From positions 1,491,997 through 1,555,996 of the forward strand of contig PDUO01000005.1 in the NCBI GenBank assembly GCA_003008705.1: a stretch of DNA of 64,000 nucleotides, given 5' to 3'. Origin of the DNA: Pezicula radicicola. Its lineage: Eukaryota > Ascomycota > Leotiomycetes > Helotiales > Dermateaceae. The notes beneath the pieces were generated by a model, which was not told where the DNA came from, ran no database searches, and saw only the letters and a program-made list of their open reading frames with translations. Position numbers and translations under genes: made by a program. Positions 59,513-64,000 of this stretch are shown here, one piece after another (position 1 is the stretch's first letter; the number at the start of each line of letters is the position of its first letter).

Positions 59513-60903
59513 ATGGCTGACGAAGTAGACCACGACCAGCAGATTCTGGATTTCATTGAGATCACAGGTGCCTCTCCAGCAGATGTGAGCTATTGCTTCC
59601 CCAGTCCCCTTGCGCGCTAAAGTGTCGCAGCCTCCAGACCTCTTCTTATTCTTCGTTCCCAATTCCTAACCTACTTCTACAAATAGGCGCAGCAGTTCCT
59701 TTCTGCAAACCGCTGGGATCTCTCTGGGGCCGCCGCCGAATACTACGCAACTCAGGAAGAACATATTGCAGAGGCAGAAGATCCACAGGAGGCAGAAGCA
59801 TACACTGGACCACGAACACTCGATGGCAGGCCTGCTCCTCAAGCAATTCCAACAGTTGGATCGAGCTCCCGAGCTGCAGCGCCACCAAGAAGAGGGATCG
59901 CGACTTTAGGTTCCATGGGCCAACAAGCTCCTGCTTCTGGTGGACATGGACACTCTCATGATGATGACGATGACTCTGATGATTCGGACTTTACGCCTGA
60001 GAACCCAAGAGATTTGTTTGCCGGCGGAGAGAAGTCGGGTTTGGCTGTCCAGGACCCCAACAGACCCCGCGATCCACGGAAGGTTGTGAATGATATCCTC
60101 AAGAAAGCTAGAGCGTGAGCGCACTATATTGTTCATTTGATTGGTGGTATATGCTGAACTCGAATAGTAATGCTACAAGACCTGGCGGAGAACCTTCTGC
60201 ACCTCCACCAACCCGATTCCGTGGCAGTGGCCAAACTCTCGGCGGCGATGACACTCCTTCCCAAATCGTTCCTGACCCACACCCATCCACCCCGCAGCCG
60301 GGTCCTATCACAACCCGTATCTTGCATCTCTGGGAGGATGGCTTCAGCATTGACGATGGTGAACTCCGCCGCTTCGACGACCCTCAGAATGCAGCTGATC
60401 TTCAGATGATTCGCCAGGGCCGCGCTCCCCTACATCTTATGGGCGTTACTTCAAATCAATCAATCGATGTTCAACTGTACAAGCACGAGGAGAAATACAA
60501 GGCACCACCAAAAGTCTGGAAGCCGTTCTCCAGTGGTGGTCAAAGACTTGGAAGTCCTACACCAGGTGGTCCCTCCGCACCAAGTGCCTCAACCGCCCAA
60601 ACCCCAAGCGCCCCAGCTGCGTCAGCACCTCCTCCAGATGTCAATATCGATCCTTCGCTGCCGACTATCATGATTCGCATTCAGATGACCGATGGCTCTC
60701 GACTTCCTGCCCGTTTCAACACTACCCACACGGTTGGTGATGTTTATGGATTCATTGAGCGCGCATTGCCCGGAAGCAACACTCGTCCCTGGGTTTTGGC
60801 TACAACGTTCCCCAATAAGGAGCACACCGATAAAAGCTTAGCTTTGGATGATGTTGCTGAGTTTAAGCGAGGTGGTACGGCGGTGCAGAAGTGGAAGGAT
60901 TAG
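59513..60903 (+). CDS. p47/Shp1-type SEP-UBX protein, Cdc48 cofactor
   Basis: Soluble adaptor of 411 residues; exons 59513-59584, 59687-60114 and 60168-60903. An N-terminal UBA-like domain (residues 1-45, FIEITGASPADAQQFLSANR) may bind ubiquitin. A central acidic run (DDDDDSDDSD near 125) is followed by NPRDLFAGGEKSGL, a conserved Cdc48/p97-binding-related block. The SEP domain spans about 210-285 (LHLWEDGFSIDDGELRRFDDP, GRAPLHLMGV). The UBX domain spans about 330-411, with the RFNTTHTVGDVYGFIE turn and TTFPNKE in the position of the FPR-like loop. In yeast and animals this protein works with Cdc48 in membrane fusion, ERAD and phosphatase regulation. Among the most reliable calls in the window. 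Confidence 0.93.
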
Positions 60904-61607
60904 ATACTTTGGTTTAGGGGCGTGGTATGGGGTAATAGGAAAGGAGCATTACATGGAGAGATGACTACATGCACATACTTGGTTGCATTTGGAGTTTGGG
61001 GGGATTGGCCACAGAAATGGTCCGTACCTGGTTAGAGATTTGCAAAAATTAGACCGGCAAATACAAAAGTGGCTTTGCCATGTGCTTCCTCCCTCCCTTA
61101 GCTTAAACTCCTCACGAAAAATAGTAACGAAATCGATCTTAAGAAGATGAAAACCACTGATCTCGGTCCCGGGCTGAATCTTGGTAGCACCAGGTCTTCA
61201 AGTGATACGCGATGAGTGGGTACAATTAGCAGTTAGACTCTTCATATCTGCAATCTCTGTCAAAAGAAACCAAGCCCATCATGCTTCTTATTTGCGCCTA
61301 CAAAGAGAATTATAGCCTTTAGTCCACCGTTGGAAAGCTAAATCGGCCCTAAACCTGGCCTTCTGCTCCTTGTATAGATAAACAGAGCCATCAAGACAGA
61401 GTCGGAGCCTACAATACGATAACAGGCAACTTTTAGAAGAGACAATTTTTGCAACTTCTTCACGCCCGCGGGACGACAGTTACTCTGATTGTCTCTAAAC
61501 CTCCCATTTTCAGTTTTAATCCTCCCCCCAAATTTCCCCCTCCCTCCAAAAATGCAAAAAACGCCTTTCCTTCCTTCCCCCACAGTCCCCCAACGAAACC
61601 CCCAAAA
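60904..61607. other. Convergent 3' spacer
   Basis: Downstream of both the UBX gene (plus) and the OST-alpha-like gene (minus). Pyrimidine-rich near 61500-61600. No gene or repeat recognised; opposing transcripts may overlap here. Confidence 0.45.
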
Positions 61608-63137
61608 TTAAATATCATCCTCAATCTCCTTCCCCTTAACATTAATCTCGTCCACCCCCTCAGGAGCACCATAGTCATCTCTACTCTTCCTCTCAACCCT
61701 CAACCAATAAAACCCACTCCCAATCGCCTTAACGAAATCCCAATAATTCAACGCATCACATACTGCTTTGAATCCACCTTGTTTCCTTAACGTAACATAG
61801 TTTTCACTAATTTCTGCGGATGTTTCGGAGTATTGACGCCAAGGGTAGGCCCAGAGATGCAAGAGGGCTGCTGCTGCCATTTCGAAACATAATAGTAGGT
61901 TGGGGACTGCTATGTTCCAGGATATGTAGGAGATTTTGGCTGTAGGCTTTAGGATTGCGTCCTCTGGGGCGGCGAGGAATGTGAAGGCTGACTGTTTTTG
62001 TGGGTTAGTTGGGGGGTTTTTTGGTTGTGCGGGAAAGGAGGTGGGAGGGTAACGAACGGATTGGAAAAGAGTTAGGAAGACAACGATTTTGATGGCGAGG
62101 AATTTTAGGAAGGGACTATGTATTGCTAGTTCGCTTTTGAATTGAAGGTAGAGTTGTAAGAGGCAGAACATTGCGAAACCTAGGGATTGGCCTTGGATTT
62201 GTGTTACCTGTTTGGTAAGTTTGGTTAATGGACTTTCTCTGATTAGATAAGGGCATATGGGGGGTTGACTTACCCAGATGTGAGCGAATTTTATACTGTT
62301 GGATGTTGCGCAGTATGTTTCTGTTGCTTCGGTGATGAAGGTTATGAATGTGAGAAGTGCTTTGACGATACAATATTGGAATACACAAATCCAAATGATC
62401 TACTCAAAATATCAATCAGTATTAACTCTTCAATCTCATTCCCTAATTTCCTCAAATAAAAGTTGAGGGTTGAAAAAAAAAAAACATACCATAAATAAAG
62501 TCAATCCACTTCTGGGTGTTCTAAACCATCCCTTCTCACCTCGACTCTTCTTCGGCATCCAACTAAGCGGCGGAGCCCAAGGTCTCGGTTTAACAGTTAA
62601 CAGTTTTGCTCGTAGTTCTTCCATTGTTGGGGCTAGGTAACTGCAGAGGAGCATGAAGAATGCGGCTAGGACCAATGCTTCGTAGAAGAGGTGAGAGGCT
62701 TCGAGGTAGACGTGTGCATGGTAGTATTTTATTGAGAGGGTTGCTGTTATGCTGTAGATTGGGATCATGAAGAGGATTCGGAGGATTCTAGGGTTGGTTA
62801 TTGTTAGGTTACTTTCGTGTGTTGTTTTTGTATTGGAAGTGGTGGAGTTTTTGAATGGGAGATGGATGATGGTGTAACGGTGTAATGGTAGATGAATACT
62901 TACTGCTTTTGCTGGCTGGGTTTCGTGTAGTTGGTTGCATGGCGGAAAATTAGGTAGGCAGAGAAGATGCTTGCTACAACTGTGAAGACGCTGGCTAGAT
63001 AGATGCTGAGTTCGAAGAATGTGAATGAACCATATAGCTCCTCTTCGATCACTATGAGTCTGTTAGTAGATATCTACAAGAAACAGAAGGTTGGACTCAC
63101 GAGGTGCATCCAGCAACGTATTATTGCACTTAGACAT
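61608..63137 (-). CDS. OST-alpha/TMEM184 family membrane protein (DUF300)
   Basis: Membrane protein of 380 residues with about seven helices. Exons 63137-63101, 63051-62904, 62787-62490, 62399-62274, 62207-62058 and 61991-61608. Family blocks are HATNYTKPSQQKQILRILFMIPIYS, CSYLAPTMEELRA, CIVKALLTFITFI, SLGFAMFCLLQLYLQFK and FLAIKIVVFLTLFQS, plus HLWAYPWRQY near the end. Related proteins are the alpha subunit of the organic solute (bile acid) transporter and vacuolar TMEM184 proteins; the fungal role is unproven. The last intron (66 nt) has no stop and could be read through, but its GTTCGT start, CTAAC branch and CAG end support removal. The 37-nt first coding exon was chosen because it gives a short polar N terminus before helix 1. 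Confidence 0.85.
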
Positions 63138-64000
63138 CTTGAAGATCACCAGGCCTCATCAAAGGCTACTATCGATCTAGAAGAAGCTCTCACAAACACG
63201 GCAATTCAAGCCGTTTAATCTTTTCGAAGAATAAACTGTTAGAATTTCTCAAATAGTAGTAGAAACACAATGCACATACCTAGATTAAGGAGGGAATTAG
63301 ACTGATTTGTACTGACAACAGCGAGAAAGCCTCGGAACATAGCACAGCCTTTTTTTTACAAGGGATAAAGAGAGACAACGAGTCATAAAAGGGGAATCCA
63401 TCATGTGGAGATGCACTAGTTGAAAATCAATCGCATGGACGATCTCGTTTTGAACACTCTTTGTTTCTGGCCTGGCGTGTTGAAACGCTCATTGTGGGAA
63501 AGGAGAACGCCCGGGTGGTCGCAGACCATATTTTAGACCAGACGAACTTCGAACACAATACCTAGCGAATTATCCTTGGCTTGTGCAGCTGTCATGCAAC
63601 ATTTAAAAGCCGTTGATTTCCAGATTGGGTTATCAGTTCGTATGTTAGCAGGTGGATTTGTGAGGCTGTGTTTAAAATGATCCTTTTAATTTCTAGACGA
63701 TGGCGCTGGCTTTGTTTACGTCGGGACTGGGGTTTTGAATGGTGGTTGGTTGTAGGTTGGAGGTGCAAAGTAGCTTTAAAGTACCTTTGTCGCCAAGGGA
63801 TTGGCTGCATGGTTCAAACAGTGACGAAAATTTACCGAGGCGCTCCTCGTAGATTATCTGAATGCGGTAAGGTGCGAGACATGCTACGTGGCGCATAAAT
63901 GTTTACTTTTTATTAGAGGGCTTCTTCTGCTATGAATACCGGAATGTTCTTTATCTATATATCTATATCATTCCGAGGCCTCCCTAAGGTAAAGTTTTGT
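63138..64000. other. Promoter of the OST-alpha-like gene and right-edge sequence
   Basis: The 860 bases to the window end carry the upstream region of the minus-strand gene and otherwise no recognisable gene. Short open frames at 63592-63898 on both strands have no motif. A partial gene beyond the edge cannot be excluded. Confidence 0.35.

Overview
The window is nuclear DNA of a filamentous ascomycete (Pezizomycotina). The evidence is many short GT-AG introns (about 45-110 nt, usually with a CTRAY-like branch site), a Zn2Cys6 regulator, a Ppo-type dioxygenase-P450 fusion, DUF3431 and OST-alpha/TMEM184 proteins, and secretory and MFS families typical of such fungi. Long AT-rich gaps and overall similarity suggest Leotiomycetes (Helotiales, Botrytis/Sclerotinia relatives), but that placement is an impression. 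Gene models were spliced by hand. Unless marked otherwise, each model keeps one frame through all stated exons.

Layout, left to right. A ferroportin-like iron exporter runs off the left edge (1-1090, minus). After a 2 kb gap comes a Zn2Cys6 activator (3093-5605, minus), divergent from a 2,3-dihydroxybenzoate-decarboxylase-type amidohydrolase (6669-7730, plus). Next are a seven-finger C2H2 protein (9805-11276, minus) and a 1679-residue membrane synthetase (11781-16925, minus). The synthetase has an adenylation domain, a second adenylation C-terminal subdomain, a carrier domain and three membrane-linked left-handed beta-helix units. This is the layout of epsilon-poly-lysine-synthetase-type enzymes and is the most striking gene here. 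An unrecognised multi-exon gene or remnant (19282-20756) follows. A Dal5-like MFS carrier (21580-23235, minus) is divergent from a 2-oxoglutarate/Fe(II) oxygenase (23869-25111, plus).

The middle holds a DUF3431 type II membrane protein (27878-28987), a drug:H+ antiporter-like MFS carrier (30555-32339, minus), a D-2-hydroxyacid dehydrogenase with a 19-nt exon (33098-34317, minus), a GST (35114-35896), a linoleate-diol-synthase-like Ppo oxygenase (36923-41074), a zinc-free MDR reductase (42770-43813) and a LaeA-like methyltransferase whose third intron seems to lack a GT donor (44621-46166).

The right part has a secreted GH35 beta-galactosidase (47384-50739, minus), a probable pseudokinase with C-terminal zinc-finger-like motifs (53106-54819, minus), a 3 kb repeat-rich stretch with two MITE-like inverted-repeat elements and a decayed gene, a membrane protein (57926-58873, minus), a p47/Shp1-type SEP-UBX cofactor of Cdc48 (59513-60903) and an OST-alpha/TMEM184 protein (61608-63137, minus).

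Plausible functional groupings are regulator plus aromatic acid decarboxylase; transporter plus 2OG oxygenase; C2H2 protein plus membrane synthetase; and the detoxification-like run of MFS, dehydrogenase, GST, oxylipin synthase and MDR reductase. No rRNA, convincing tRNA or CRISPR array was seen.
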